Source of the DNA: DASXSB01 sp036506275
Lineage (GTDB): Bacteria; Methylomirabilota; Methylomirabilia; Rokubacteriales; CSP1-6
Reading direction: 5' to 3'
DNA: 64,000 nt
Assembly: GCA_036506275.1 (NCBI GenBank)
Contig: DASXSB010000030.1
Span: 72,783-136,782 of the forward strand
A program made the position numbers and the translations under genes. The notes beneath the pieces are model-generated. The model saw only the letters and a list, made by a program, of their open reading frames with translations. It searched no databases and was not told where the DNA came from. Of this stretch, positions 52,463 to 60,678 are shown piece after piece. Within the stretch, counting starts at the first letter, position 1; each line of letters opens with the position of its first letter.

Positions 52463-53106
52463 GCGGCGCCCGCCGCCTCCCGGATGTCGGCGCGGATGGT
52501 ATCGATCGCGCCCTCGGCGGGGACCGACGTCAGCAACTCGCGGTCCCGATAGTAGTCGAGCAGCGGCGCCGTCTGCTCCGCGTACACCTGAAGCCGCGTG
52601 CGCACGGTGTCCTCGCGGTCGTCCACGCGCTGCACGAGCGGCGTGCCGTCGTTGTCGCAGACGGCGTCGCGACGCGGCGGCGCCGACACGAGGTGATACG
52701 TGGACTGGCAGACCGGGCACGAACGGCGGCCGGTGAGCCGCCGCAGCAATTCCGCTTCCGAGACGTCGAAGTAGAGCACGCGGTCGAGCTCCTGGCTCCG
52801 GTCCTTCAGCATGCGGGTGAGGGCCTCCGCCTGCGCGAGCGTGCGCGGAAAGCCATCGAGGATGAACCCGCGGGCGGCATCGGGCTGCCGCAAGCGCTCG
52901 CCTACGAGGCCCACGATGACATCGTCGGGGACGAGGGCCCCGGCGTCCATGTAGCGCTTCGCCTCCCGCCCGAGCGGCGTTCCCGCCGACACCGCCTCCC
53001 GCAGCATGTCGCCGGTGGCGACGTGCGGCACCCGCCATTCGCGCGCGAGCTCGCGCGCCTGGGTGCCCTTGCCGGCGCCGGGAGGCCCGAGGAACGCCAC
53101 CCGCAC
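52459..53106 (-). CDS. adk: Adenylate kinase
   Basis: It interconverts ATP+AMP and 2 ADP. Using the GTG at 53106 (GGAGG 9 bases upstream) the protein has 215 residues, beginning VRVAFLGPPGAGKGTQA. It shows the AMP-binding TGDMLR and GFILDGFPRTLAQAEAL segments. Its long LID carries a zinc site formed by CPVC, a third cysteine and an aspartate (AVCDNDG), as in Gram-positive-type enzymes. An ATG at 53133 is also in frame but would overlap secY. Confidence 0.95.
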   Translation of the reverse strand: MRVAFLGPPGAGKGTQARELAREWRVPHVATGDMLREAVSAGTPLGREAKRYMDAGALVPDDVIVGLVGERLRQPDAARGFILDGFPRTLAQAEALTRMLKDRSQELDRVLYFDVSEAELLRRLTGRRSCPVCQSTYHLVSAPPRRDAVCDNDGTPLVQRVDDREDTVRTRLQVYAEQTAPLLDYYRDRELLTSVPAEGAIDTIRADIREAAGAA

Positions 53107-53110
53107 CGCT

Positions 53111-54448
53111 TCACGTCCTCCGCGCGAAGGCACCGCTCCCCGAACGGCTCTTGGACCGCTTGAGGAATCCTTCGTAGTTGCGCATGAGGAGGTGGGACTC
53201 CATCTGGCGCACGGTGTCGAGGGCGACGCCGACCACGATCAGGAGGCTGGTGCCGCCGAAGTAGAAGGGCACGTTGAACCAGCGAATCAAGAAATCGGGA
53301 AGAACGGAGATGAGGGCGAGGAAGAGCGCGCCCGGCAGCGTGATGCGCGTGAGGGTGCGCTCGATGTATTCCGCGGTCTTCTTGCCGGGCCGGACGCCGG
53401 GGATGAATCCGCCGTACTTCTTCATGTTGTCGGCGAGGTCGATGGGGTTGAAGACGATGGCCGTGTAGAAATACGTGAAGAAGACGATCAGCCCCATGTA
53501 CAGGAGCGTGTAGGTGAAGCGTCCCGGCGACAGCGCATCCGCGATCGACTGCATCCAGGGGTGGGGTACGAAGCGGGTGAGGGTGGCCGGGAACAGGATC
53601 AGCGACGACGCGAAGATGACGGGAATGACGCCCGCCGTGTTGATACGGAGCGGAATGTGCGTGGACTGGCCGCCGTACACGCGGCGCCCCACCACGCGCT
53701 TGGCGTACTGGACGGGGATCTTGCGTTGGCCCTCTTGCATCAGCACGACCGCCGCCGTCACCGCGACCATGAGAAGGCCGATGACGACCACGACGAAGAG
53801 CTTGAGCTCGCCCGTCGTCATCAGGGTATAGGAGGCGATGATCGCGGACGGGAGGCGGACGACGATGCCGGCGAAGATGATCAACGAGATTCCGTTCCCG
53901 ATGCCCTTCTCGGATATCTGCTCGCCGATCCACATGATGAGCGCGGTGCCCGCCGTGAGCGTGAGCATGGTCAGCAGACGGAAGCCCCAGCCCGGGGTGG
54001 GCACGATGGAGATTCCGGTCGGGCTCCGCATCCCCTCCAGCCCGTACGCGATACCCAGCGACTGCACGACGGAGAGGACGACAGTGCCGTAACGCGTGTA
54101 CTGGGTGATCTTTTTGCGGCCCGCCTCCCCTTCCTTGGCGATCCGTTCCAGGGACGGGATCACCACCGTGAGGAGCTGCAGGATGATCGAGGCGGAGATG
54201 TACGGCATGATCCCGAGGGCGAAGATCGACAGCCGGCGCAGGTTTCCGCCTGAGAAGAGGTCGACCATGCCGAGGAGCGTGCCCTGCACCTGATCGAAGA
54301 ACTGCGAGAGGGCATGGCCATCGATCCCCGGCGTGGGAACGTGGGCGCCGATCCGGTAGGCGATGAGGAGCACCGCCGTCATGATGATGCGGCGCTTCAG
54401 CTCCGGGATCTTGAAGACGTTCTGGAACGAGTAGATGCTCTCGATCAC
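53111..54448 (-). CDS. secY: Protein translocase subunit SecY
   Basis: This is the central channel of the Sec translocon, 445 residues with ten transmembrane helices. It begins with FKIPELKRRIIMTAVLLIAYRIGAHVPTPGID. The plug/helix 2 region is GGNLRRLSIFALGIMPYISASI, the cytoplasmic C4-C5 loop includes RVVGRRVYGGQSTHIPLRINTAGVIPVIFASS, and GGFIPGVRPGKKTAEYI is near helix 8. It follows rplO in the spc operon with a 4-base overlap. Confidence 0.97.
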   Translation of the reverse strand: MIESIYSFQNVFKIPELKRRIIMTAVLLIAYRIGAHVPTPGIDGHALSQFFDQVQGTLLGMVDLFSGGNLRRLSIFALGIMPYISASIILQLLTVVIPSLERIAKEGEAGRKKITQYTRYGTVVLSVVQSLGIAYGLEGMRSPTGISIVPTPGWGFRLLTMLTLTAGTALIMWIGEQISEKGIGNGISLIIFAGIVVRLPSAIIASYTLMTTGELKLFVVVVIGLLMVAVTAAVVLMQEGQRKIPVQYAKRVVGRRVYGGQSTHIPLRINTAGVIPVIFASSLILFPATLTRFVPHPWMQSIADALSPGRFTYTLLYMGLIVFFTYFYTAIVFNPIDLADNMKKYGGFIPGVRPGKKTAEYIERTLTRITLPGALFLALISVLPDFLIRWFNVPFYFGGTSLLIVVGVALDTVRQMESHLLMRNYEGFLKRSKSRSGSGAFARRT

Positions 54449-54912
54449 GAGCCCGACGCCCTCGCCCCGAGCACTTCCACCCGACCTCCCTTCGCCTCGA
54501 TCTTGGCGCGCGCCGATTCGCTCACGGCGTGGACCTTCACGGTGAGGGCATGGGCGACGTCACCGTCGCCGAGGATCTTCACCCGCTCGCGATCGCTGCG
54601 CTTGATGAGACGCGCCTCCACCAGCTTTTCCGGATCGACCACGGTGTCGGCGGCGAAGGCGGCAAGCGATTTCAGATTGACGATCGCCCAGTCTTCGTTG
54701 CCGCCGTACGGCAGGAACCCGCGCTTGGGCAGGCGCCGGTAGAGCGGCATCTGCCCGCCCTCGAAGCCACCGGTCTTGCCGCCTCCCGACCGCGCCTTGT
54801 GCCCCTTGTGGCCCTTGGTGGACGTCTTGCCGTGCCCGGACGCCGGGCCCCGGCCCACGCGCTTGCGCTTCTTCGTGGCGCCGGGCGCCGGGCGCAAGTC
54901 ATCGAGTTTCAT
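54445..54912 (-). CDS. rplO: 50S ribosomal protein L15
   Basis: This 155-residue protein begins MKLDDLRPAPGATKKRKRVGRG. The glycine/lysine-rich GHGKTSTKGHKGHKARSGGGKTGGFEGGQMPLYRRLPKRGF extended arm is diagnostic. It overlaps rpmD by 14 bases and secY by 4. Confidence 0.97.
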   Translation of the reverse strand: MKLDDLRPAPGATKKRKRVGRGPASGHGKTSTKGHKGHKARSGGGKTGGFEGGQMPLYRRLPKRGFLPYGGNEDWAIVNLKSLAAFAADTVVDPEKLVEARLIKRSDRERVKILGDGDVAHALTVKVHAVSESARAKIEAKGGRVEVLGARASGS

Positions 54913-55090
54913 CAGTGACCTCCAGCACGTGGGGGACCTTCGCGATCATCCCGCGGATGGTCTCGGTGTCGGCGTGGGTCACGCGCTGATTGATACGCCG
55001 GAGGCCGAGCGCCTTCACCGTCGCCTCCTGCTTGGGGCTGAGGCCGATGATGCTCCGCGTGAGCCTAATTTGCAGCTTCTGACCTGGCAC
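54899..55090 (-). CDS. rpmD: 50S ribosomal protein L30
   Basis: This 63-residue protein contains QIRLTRSIIGLSPKQEATVKALGLRRINQRVTHADTETIRGMIAKVPHVLEV, the complete L30 core. The GTG at 55090 is chosen because AGGAGGT lies 6 bases upstream and gives the family length. It starts inside rpsE, overlapping by 26 bases. Confidence 0.94.
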   Translation of the reverse strand: MPGQKLQIRLTRSIIGLSPKQEATVKALGLRRINQRVTHADTETIRGMIAKVPHVLEVTDETR

Positions 55091-55607
55091 TCGCGACCTC
55101 CTGCGTCCCGTCACCGTCACCCGGCCGCCGACGCGCCGTCTGGAGATCCTGAAGCCGCTTGATTCTCCGAAGGGCGTCGATGGTGGCCTTCAGCACGTTG
55201 TGGGGATTGTTGGAGCCGAGCGTCTTGGTGAGGATGTCCTGCACGCCCGCCGCTTCCAGCACGGGACGGACGGCACCACCCGCAATGACGCCTGTCCCCG
55301 GCACGGCCGGCTTCAGGAAGACCCGGCCCGCTCCGAAGTGACCGGTGATCTCGCACGGGATGGTCGTCTCCTTCAGCGGGACGAAGATCAGGTCCTTCTT
55401 GGCGTGCTCCACCGCCTTGCGGATGGCCTCCGGCACCTCGTGGGCCTTGCCGAGACCGACGCCCACATGCCCACGCCCGTCACCCACGACCACCAGCGCC
55501 GTGAACGAGAAGCGACGGCCACCCTTGACGACCTTGGCCACCCGGTTGATGGACACCACCCGGTCATTCAGCTCGAGAACGCTCGGATCGATCTTAGCTT
55601 CCGCCAC
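55065..55607 (-). CDS. rpsE: 30S ribosomal protein S5
   Basis: This 180-residue decoding-fidelity protein has DRVVSINRVAKVVKGGRRFSFTALVVVGDGRGHVGVGLGKAHEVPEAIRKA, then GAGRVFLKPAVPGTGVIAGGAVRPVLEAAGVQDILTKTLGSNNPHNVLKAT. Its last 20 residues are an acidic/polar extension in which the rpmD start is embedded. It is preceded by an unusually long 118-base gap. Confidence 0.97.
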   Translation of the reverse strand: MAEAKIDPSVLELNDRVVSINRVAKVVKGGRRFSFTALVVVGDGRGHVGVGLGKAHEVPEAIRKAVEHAKKDLIFVPLKETTIPCEITGHFGAGRVFLKPAVPGTGVIAGGAVRPVLEAAGVQDILTKTLGSNNPHNVLKATIDALRRIKRLQDLQTARRRPGDGDGTQEVASARSEAAN

Positions 55608-55725
55608 TCACCGTCTCCCCACGCTACTCTCCTGTCCCCTCATTTTCCCGATTCGTCCTTCATCCAACCCGTACGTCGCAAACCCGGCCACTCGTCGCCA
55701 CCGTCGACCGCCGAGGCCCCTCCGA
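55608..55725 (-). other. 118-base spacer between rplR and rpsE
   Basis: This non-coding stretch is in an operon whose other genes overlap or abut. Directly after the rplR stop it reads TCGGAGGGGCCTCGGCGG, closely similar to one arm and loop of the 12-bp hairpin between infA and rpmJ. No promoter, terminator or open frame is convincing. The part next to rpsE is purine-rich (GGGGACAGGAGAG). Confidence 0.5.
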
Positions 55726-56091
55726 CTAAAACTGCAATCCACCCTTGCGCGCGGCATCGGCGAGCGCCTTCACGCGGCCGTGGTACTTGTACCCGCCCCG
55801 GTCGAACACGACGCGCTCGATACCGTGCCCCTTCGCCTTCTGGGCGAGGAGCTCTCCTACCACCGCCGCCCCCGCCACGTTCCCGCCCGAGTTCTGCCGC
55901 CCGCGGAAATCCTGGCTCCGGCTGTCGACGGCCACGAGCGTGCGTCCCGCATCGTCGTCGACGAGCTGCGCGTAGATATGGTTGAGGCTCCGGAACACGG
56001 CTAGCCGCGGCCGCGTGGCGGAGCCGCGCACGTAGCGCCGCAGGCGGTGATGGCGCTTGTCGCGCGGCGCGCGCCGGTCCTTGGTGATCAT
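55726..56091 (-). CDS. rplR: 50S ribosomal protein L18
   Basis: This 121-residue 5S rRNA-binding protein contains RHHRLRRYVRGSATRPRLAVFRSLNHIYAQLVDD, then VGELLAQKAKGHGIERVVFDRGGYKYHGRVKALADAARKGGLQF, canonical throughout. It overlaps rplF by 4 bases. Confidence 0.97.
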   Translation of the reverse strand: MITKDRRAPRDKRHHRLRRYVRGSATRPRLAVFRSLNHIYAQLVDDDAGRTLVAVDSRSQDFRGRQNSGGNVAGAAVVGELLAQKAKGHGIERVVFDRGGYKYHGRVKALADAARKGGLQF

Positions 56092-56630
56092 TTCGCGCCC
56101 GCCTTCTTGCCGACCTTTCTGCGAATCACCTCATCCGCGTACTTGATACCCTTTCCCTTGTACGGGTCCGGCTTGCGGAGTTCGCGCAGCTTCGCCGCCG
56201 TCTCCCCCAGGAGCGCCTTGTCGGGCCCGCGCAGGGTGATGGCGGTCTGCTTGTCGATCTCGGCGGTGATGGTGTCCGGAAGCGGGAAGATCACGGGGTG
56301 CGAATAGCCGAGCGCGAGCTGGATGTTCCGGCCCTGGAGCTGCGCGCGATACCCGATACCCACGATCTCGAGCTTGCGCTCGAACCCGTCCTTCACGCCC
56401 GAGACCATGTTCGCCATCAGCGACCGCGTGAGCCCGTGAAGGGCGCGCAGCTGCCGCGCGTCGCCGGCGCGGGCGATGACGACGTGGCCGTTCTCCACGG
56501 CCACCGACAGCCCCTCCGGCACGGGCTGGCTGAGCTTGCCCTTCGGTCCTTCCGCCCGCACCAGGTCCTTCTCGACCTGGACCTTGACGCCCTGCGGAAT
56601 GACGATCGGTTTCTTGCCGATGCGTGACAT
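56088..56630 (-). CDS. rplF: 50S ribosomal protein L6
   Basis: This 180-residue protein has two L6 repeats: MSRIGKKPIVIPQGVKVQVEKDLVRAEGPKG, RALHGLTRSLMANMVSGVKDGFERKLEIVGIGYRAQL and the C-terminal GPDKALLGETAAKLRELRKPDPYKGKGIKYADEVIRRK signature. It sits 9 bases after rpsH. Confidence 0.97.
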   Translation of the reverse strand: MSRIGKKPIVIPQGVKVQVEKDLVRAEGPKGKLSQPVPEGLSVAVENGHVVIARAGDARQLRALHGLTRSLMANMVSGVKDGFERKLEIVGIGYRAQLQGRNIQLALGYSHPVIFPLPDTITAEIDKQTAITLRGPDKALLGETAAKLRELRKPDPYKGKGIKYADEVIRRKVGKKAGAK

Positions 56631-56639
56631 GGTCGTCCT

Positions 56640-57035
56640 CTACCACACGTAGGCGAGGACTTCCCCGCCCACCTTTTGCTTGCGCGCCACGCGGTCGGTG
56701 AACACGCCGCGCGAGGTGGAGAGGAGCGCCACGCCCATGCCGCCCAGGATGGACGGGATACGATCGTGCGCCACGTACACGCGCCGCCCCGGGGTGGAGA
56801 CGCGGACGAGGCCGGAGATGACCTTCTCGTTGCCGGCCCCGTATTTCAAATACACGCGCAGCGTCCCCTGCTTGTTGTCGTCGAGGACGCGGTAGTTCTT
56901 GATGAACCCCTCCTCCTTGAGGAGCTCGGCGATGCGGACCTTCAGCCGCGAGGCCGGGATGTCCACCTTCTCGTGCTCGGCCCGGCTCGCGTTCCGGATG
57001 CGCGTAAGCAAGTCGGCGACGGGATCGCTTCGCAT
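56640..57035 (-). CDS. rpsH: 30S ribosomal protein S8
   Basis: This 131-residue protein binds 16S helix 21. It shows DPVADLLTRIRNASRAEHEKVDIPASRLKVRIAELLKEEGFI, RVSTPGRRVYVAHDRIPSILGGMGVALLSTSRGV and the C-terminal GGEVLAYVW. The ATG at 57035 is chosen from alternatives by family length. Confidence 0.97.
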   Translation of the reverse strand: MRSDPVADLLTRIRNASRAEHEKVDIPASRLKVRIAELLKEEGFIKNYRVLDDNKQGTLRVYLKYGAGNEKVISGLVRVSTPGRRVYVAHDRIPSILGGMGVALLSTSRGVFTDRVARKQKVGGEVLAYVW

Positions 57036-57040
57036 GGCGC

Positions 57041-57226
57041 TTACCAGCTCGCCTTCACGATGCCCGGCACCTCGCCCTTGAGGGCGAGCTCCCGGAAGCA
57101 GAGGCGGCAGAGCTCGAACTTGCGGAGGTAGCCGCGCGGCCGGCCGCACAGCTTGCAGCGGCGATACGCGCGCGTCTTGAACTTGGGCGTCCGCTGCGAT
57201 TTCACGATGAGCGATGTCTTCGCCAT
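57041..57226 (-). CDS. rpsN: 30S ribosomal protein S14, zinc-binding type
   Basis: This is the short type Z form of 61 residues: MAKTSLIVKSQRTPKFKTRAYRRCKLCGRPRGY, then FELCRLCFRELALKGEVPGIVKASW. Two CxxC pairs bind zinc. The alternative zinc-free S14 is about 100 residues, so the assignment is clear. The frame is open upstream but MAKTSLIVK is the natural start. Confidence 0.97.
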   Translation of the reverse strand: MAKTSLIVKSQRTPKFKTRAYRRCKLCGRPRGYLRKFELCRLCFRELALKGEVPGIVKASW

Positions 57227-57234
57227 GACGGTCC

Positions 57235-57921
57235 CTACTCCCTGAACGGCATGCCGAGATGGCCGAGGAGCGCGCGCGCTTCCTCGTCCGTCCGCGCGGT
57301 GGTCACGATGACGATGTCCATGCCCCGGATCTTGTCGATCTTGTCGTAGACGATCTCCGGGAAAATCAACTGCTCCCGGAGGCCGAGCGCGTAGTTGCCG
57401 CGGCCGTCGAAGCCCTTGGGAGGCACGCCCTTGAAGTCGCGCACGCGGGGGAGGGCGATGTTGACGAGGCGATCGAGGAACTCGTACATCCGCGCCGCCC
57501 GCAGCGTGACCTTGGCCCCGATAGGGACCCCCTCCCGCAGCTTGAAGTTCGCGATCGACTTCTTGGCGCGCGTCACGATCGGCTTCTGGCCCGCGATGGC
57601 CTGCAAATCGGTGGTGGCGAAATCGAGCACCTTCGCGTTGTCGCGCCCCTCGCCCACGCCCATGTTGATCACGATCTTCTCGAGCCGCGGCACCTGCCAG
57701 GGATTGCTGTAGCCACGCTCCTTCATGAGAGCGGCCACCACCGTCTGCCGGTACCGATCCCGCAGGCGCGGCGCGACCGCGCCCGTGCCCTTCGGTCGTC
57801 CCTTGGCGGTGGGGGCGGCGGGCGTCCCCTTGTCGCCCTTGCGGGGGGCGCCCTTCCCTGTCGGCGGCGGCGTCTTCGGTTTGGCCGCCTTGGCGGCGGG
57901 AGCGGCGTCGGCCTTGGCCAT
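57235..57921 (-). CDS. rplE: 50S ribosomal protein L5 with N-terminal extension
   Basis: This 5S rRNA-associated protein carries PRLRDRYRQTVVAALMKERGYSNPWQVPRLEKIVINMGVGEG, VTLRAARMYEFLDRLVNIALPRVRDF and GMDIVIVTTARTDEEARALLGHLGMPF. At 228 residues it is about 49 longer than usual. The extra N-terminus is a Lys/Ala/Pro-rich tail (residues 1-49). The ATG at the extended start is the first after the rplX stop, and no internal start with a ribosome site is evident. Confidence 0.95.
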   Translation of the reverse strand: MAKADAAPAAKAAKPKTPPPTGKGAPRKGDKGTPAAPTAKGRPKGTGAVAPRLRDRYRQTVVAALMKERGYSNPWQVPRLEKIVINMGVGEGRDNAKVLDFATTDLQAIAGQKPIVTRAKKSIANFKLREGVPIGAKVTLRAARMYEFLDRLVNIALPRVRDFKGVPPKGFDGRGNYALGLREQLIFPEIVYDKIDKIRGMDIVIVTTARTDEEARALLGHLGMPFRE

Positions 57922-57924
57922 GGC

Positions 57925-58251
57925 TTATCCCTTGTCCACGGGCTCGCCACACCGCTTGCACGTGCGGAGCTTGCGCCCGTTCGCGAGAATCTTGATCCCG
58001 GTGCGCGACGGCTTGTTGCAGCGCGAGCAGACGAGGAGGACGTTGGAGAGCGCGAAGGCGCCCTCGCGCTCGATGATGCCGCCTTGCCGCAGCTTCTGGG
58101 TCGGGCGCTGGTGCTTCTTGATCATGTTGACGTGTTCGACGAGGACACGGCCCGCCTCCGGTATCACGCGCAGCACCTTGCCGCGCTTGCCGCGCTCGCG
58201 GCCCGCGATCACTCCCACCGTGTCCCCCCGGCGAACGTGTGCCTCTGCCAT
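57925..58251 (-). CDS. rplX: 50S ribosomal protein L24
   Basis: This 108-residue assembly initiator protein starts with the KOW motif (VRRGDTVGVIAGRERGKRGKVLRV), followed by VEHVNMIKKHQRP. The C-terminal zinc ribbon is formed by CSRC and CKRC. The ATG overlaps the rplN stop by one base. Confidence 0.97.
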   Translation of the reverse strand: MAEAHVRRGDTVGVIAGRERGKRGKVLRVIPEAGRVLVEHVNMIKKHQRPTQKLRQGGIIEREGAFALSNVLLVCSRCNKPSRTGIKILANGRKLRTCKRCGEPVDKG

Positions 58252-58619
58252 CAGATGACCTCGGGCGCGAGTGAGATGATCTTGGTGAACTGCCGCTCCC
58301 GGAGCTCGCGCGCCACGGGCCCAAAGATGCGCGTTCCCACCGGATTCTCGTCCGGTTTGATGAGGACGACCGCGTTGCGGTCGAAGCGGATGTACGAGCC
58401 GTCCTTGCGCCGCACTTCCTTCACCGTACGCACCACCACCGCCCGCGCCACCTCGCCCTTCTTGACGGTGCCGTCGGGAGCCGCCTCCTTGATGGCCACG
58501 ATGACGGTGTCTCCGAGAGAGGCATAGCGCTTGTTGGCGCCGCCCATGACCCGGATGCACTGCACCTTCTTGGCGCCGGAGTTGTCGGCCACGTCGAGCA
58601 TGGAGCGCGGCTGGATCAT
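58251..58619 (-). CDS. rplN: 50S ribosomal protein L14
   Basis: This 122-residue intersubunit-bridge protein shows MIQPRSMLDVADNSGAKKVQCIRVMGG, KKGEVARAVVVRT, GSYIRFDRNAVVLI and GTRIFGPVARELRERQFTKIISLAPEVI, canonical throughout. Confidence 0.98.
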   Translation of the reverse strand: MIQPRSMLDVADNSGAKKVQCIRVMGGANKRYASLGDTVIVAIKEAAPDGTVKKGEVARAVVVRTVKEVRRKDGSYIRFDRNAVVLIKPDENPVGTRIFGPVARELRERQFTKIISLAPEVI

Positions 58620-58622
58620 CGC

Positions 58623-58880
58623 CTAGGACACGCGGTTCAGGATCGACCGGATCCGCCACCGCTTCTCCTTCGAGATCGGTCGCGTCTCCTCGATGAGGAC
58701 GCGGTCGCCTACGCGGCTCTCGTTGCGCTCGTCGTGGGCCTTGAGCTTCTTGGACTGCGTCACCACGCGCTGGTACTGCGGATGGCGGAAGACGCGATCG
58801 ATCTTCACCACGCGGGTCTTCGCCATGGCGTCGCTGACCACCACGCCTTCCCGAGTCTTGCGGTCGCCGATGGGGCTCAT
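58623..58880 (-). CDS. rpsQ: 30S ribosomal protein S17
   Basis: This 85-residue OB-fold protein contains REGVVVSDAMAKTRVVKIDRVFRHPQYQRVV, then RVGDRVLIEETRPISKEKRWRI. It lies one base after rpmC and three before rplN. Confidence 0.97.
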   Translation of the reverse strand: MSPIGDRKTREGVVVSDAMAKTRVVKIDRVFRHPQYQRVVTQSKKLKAHDERNESRVGDRVLIEETRPISKEKRWRIRSILNRVS

Positions 58881-58881
58881 G

Positions 58882-59076
58882 TCATCCCTTCTTCGTGCGC
58901 TCGCGCAGCACCGTCTGCGCCCGCGCCAGATCCTTGCGGGCCTGGCTCACCCGCGCCGGGTTCTTGGCCACGCCCATCGACAGCTGAAACCGCAGATTGA
59001 AGACCTCTTCCGCCAGCTCCGACACCTTCTGTCGGATCTCGTCGTCGGAGAGGTCACGCCACTTGGCCGCTTTCAT
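58882..59076 (-). CDS. rpmC: 50S ribosomal protein L29
   Basis: This 64-residue two-helix protein near the tunnel exit reads MKAAKWRDLSDDEIRQKVSELAEEVFNLRFQLSMG, then ARVSQARKDLARAQTVLRER, a typical L29. Confidence 0.97.
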   Translation of the reverse strand: MKAAKWRDLSDDEIRQKVSELAEEVFNLRFQLSMGVAKNPARVSQARKDLARAQTVLRERTKKG

Positions 59077-59092
59077 GCGCCCCTCTCCCGTC

Positions 59093-59509
59093 CTAGAGCG
59101 CGCGCTCGCGCATCACGAACTTGGTCGCGATCCCGATCTTCTGCGCGGCCGTGCGGAACGCCTCGCGGGCGTCGTTCTCGGGGACGCCCTGCATCTCGTA
59201 GAGGATGCGCCCCGGCTTCACCACCGCCACCCACTCCTCGGGGTTGCCCTTGCCCTTGCCCATGCGCGTTTCCGCCGGCTTCTTCGTCACCGGCTTGTCG
59301 GGAAAGATGCGGATCCACACCTTGCCGCCGCGCTTCAGGCTGCGCGTGAGGGCCACCCGCGCCGCCTCGATCTGGCGATTGGTCACCCACCCCGGCTCCA
59401 GCGCCTTCAGACCATACTCGCCGAACGACAGGGTGGAGCCGCGCTGGGCCTTGCCCTTCATGCGCCCGCGCTGGGCCTTCCGGTACTTCACGCGCTTCGG
59501 CATCAGCAT
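59093..59509 (-). CDS. rplP: 50S ribosomal protein L16
   Basis: This 138-residue protein contacts A-site tRNA. MLMPKRVKYRKAQRGRMKGKAQRG, FGEYGLKALEPGWVTNRQIEAARVAL and MGKGKGNPEEWVAVVKPGRILYEM are diagnostic. It starts 12 bases after the rpsC stop. Confidence 0.98.
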   Translation of the reverse strand: MLMPKRVKYRKAQRGRMKGKAQRGSTLSFGEYGLKALEPGWVTNRQIEAARVALTRSLKRGGKVWIRIFPDKPVTKKPAETRMGKGKGNPEEWVAVVKPGRILYEMQGVPENDAREAFRTAAQKIGIATKFVMRERAL

Positions 59510-59521
59510 GACGGAGTCGCC

Positions 59522-60166
59522 TCAGGCCTCGCCGGGCGCCGCGCGCAGGACCTCGCCCTTGAAGATCCACACCTTCACGCCGATGGTCCCGTACGTGGTG
59601 TGGGCGGTGGCGAGGCCGTAGTCGATGTCGGCGCGGATGGTGTGGAGGGGCACGCGCCCGTCGCGATACCACTCGCGACGGGCGATCTCACCGCCGCCCA
59701 GCCGTCCCGCGCACGCGATCCGGATGCCATCCGCGCCCAGACGCAGGGCCGAGGTCACCGCCTTCTTCATGGCGCGACGGAAGGCCACCCGCTTCTGGAG
59801 CTGGAGGGCGACGTTCTCGGCCACGAGCTGGGCGTCGAGCTCGGGATGGATGACCTCCTCGATGTTGAGGTAGATCTCCTTCCCCGTCCGCGCCTGCAGC
59901 TCGTTCTTCAGCTTCTCCACCTCCGAGCCCTTGCGGCCAATGATGATGCCGGGGCGGGCGGTGGCGATCGTGATGCGGGCGCGATTCGCGGAGCGCTCGA
60001 CGTCGATGCGCGCGATCCCGGCATGGTAGAGCTGATCCTTGATGTAGCGCCGGATCTTCACGTCCTCGTGGAGTAGGCTCGCGTAGTTCTTGGTGGCGAA
60101 CCACCGCGAGCTCCACGTCCGGGTGGAGCCGAGGCGGAAGCCGATCGGATGTGTCTTCTGGCCCAT
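59522..60166 (-). CDS. rpsC: 30S ribosomal protein S3
   Basis: This 214-residue mRNA-entry protein begins MGQKTHPIGFRLGSTRTWSSRWF. The KH domain motif is RPGIIIGRKGSEVEKL, and the C-terminal domain has RRAMKKAV and GRLGGGEIARREWYRDGRVPLHTIRADIDYGLATAHTTYG. Confidence 0.98.
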   Translation of the reverse strand: MGQKTHPIGFRLGSTRTWSSRWFATKNYASLLHEDVKIRRYIKDQLYHAGIARIDVERSANRARITIATARPGIIIGRKGSEVEKLKNELQARTGKEIYLNIEEVIHPELDAQLVAENVALQLQKRVAFRRAMKKAVTSALRLGADGIRIACAGRLGGGEIARREWYRDGRVPLHTIRADIDYGLATAHTTYGTIGVKVWIFKGEVLRAAPGEA

Positions 60167-60168
60167 CG

Positions 60169-60675
60169 CTACTTTTTCTCCTTCGGCTTCTTGGCGGCGG
60201 GTTTCTTCGCGCCCTTGCCGGCGGCCGCCCGCGCTCGTTTCGGACGGGTCTCCGCCTTCGCCGGCGTCGTGGCGCGTGCGGGAGCGGCCGGGCGCCGCGC
60301 CGGAGGCGCCACCGGCACCGCCGCCGTCCGCGCGCCGTTCGTCTCGTCGCTGACCCCGATGGTGAGGTGGCTCGTCTTGTGGCGGATGAAGAAGGCCCGG
60401 CCCATCGCGCGCGGCTGCACGCGCTTCATCGAGGGGCCCCCGTCGGCGACGGCGTGCACGATGCGGAGATCGTCGAGGTTGCGAACCTGATGATTGTGCT
60501 CCGCGTTGGCCACCGCCGACCGCACCACCTTCTCGATGAGACGTGCCGCCGCCCGCGGGGTGTACTGGAGGGTGGCGAGCGCCTCCCCCACCGGCTTGCC
60601 GCGGATCTGATCGAGCACGACGCGCGCCTTGCGCGCCGACACCCGCACGAACCGCGCGCGCGCTATCGTCCGCAT
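60169..60675 (-). CDS. rplV: 50S ribosomal protein L22 with C-terminal extension
   Basis: This tunnel-wall protein has a core of RARFVRVSARKARVVLDQIRGKPVGEALATL and HAVADGGPSMKRVQPRAMGRAF, typical of L22. The 168 residues exceed the usual length of about 112; residues 112-168 are a Pro/Ala then Lys/Ala-rich tail ending KKPKEKK. It lies 3 bases after rpsS and 2 before rpsC. Confidence 0.96.
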   Translation of the reverse strand: MRTIARARFVRVSARKARVVLDQIRGKPVGEALATLQYTPRAAARLIEKVVRSAVANAEHNHQVRNLDDLRIVHAVADGGPSMKRVQPRAMGRAFFIRHKTSHLTIGVSDETNGARTAAVPVAPPARRPAAPARATTPAKAETRPKRARAAAGKGAKKPAAKKPKEKK

Positions 60676-60678
60676 GCG

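Noticed and set aside
51689..53038. 449-residue frame including methionine aminopeptidase
   Set aside because: The upstream 192 codons lie over adk in another frame; map starts at GTG 52462 overlapping the adk stop.
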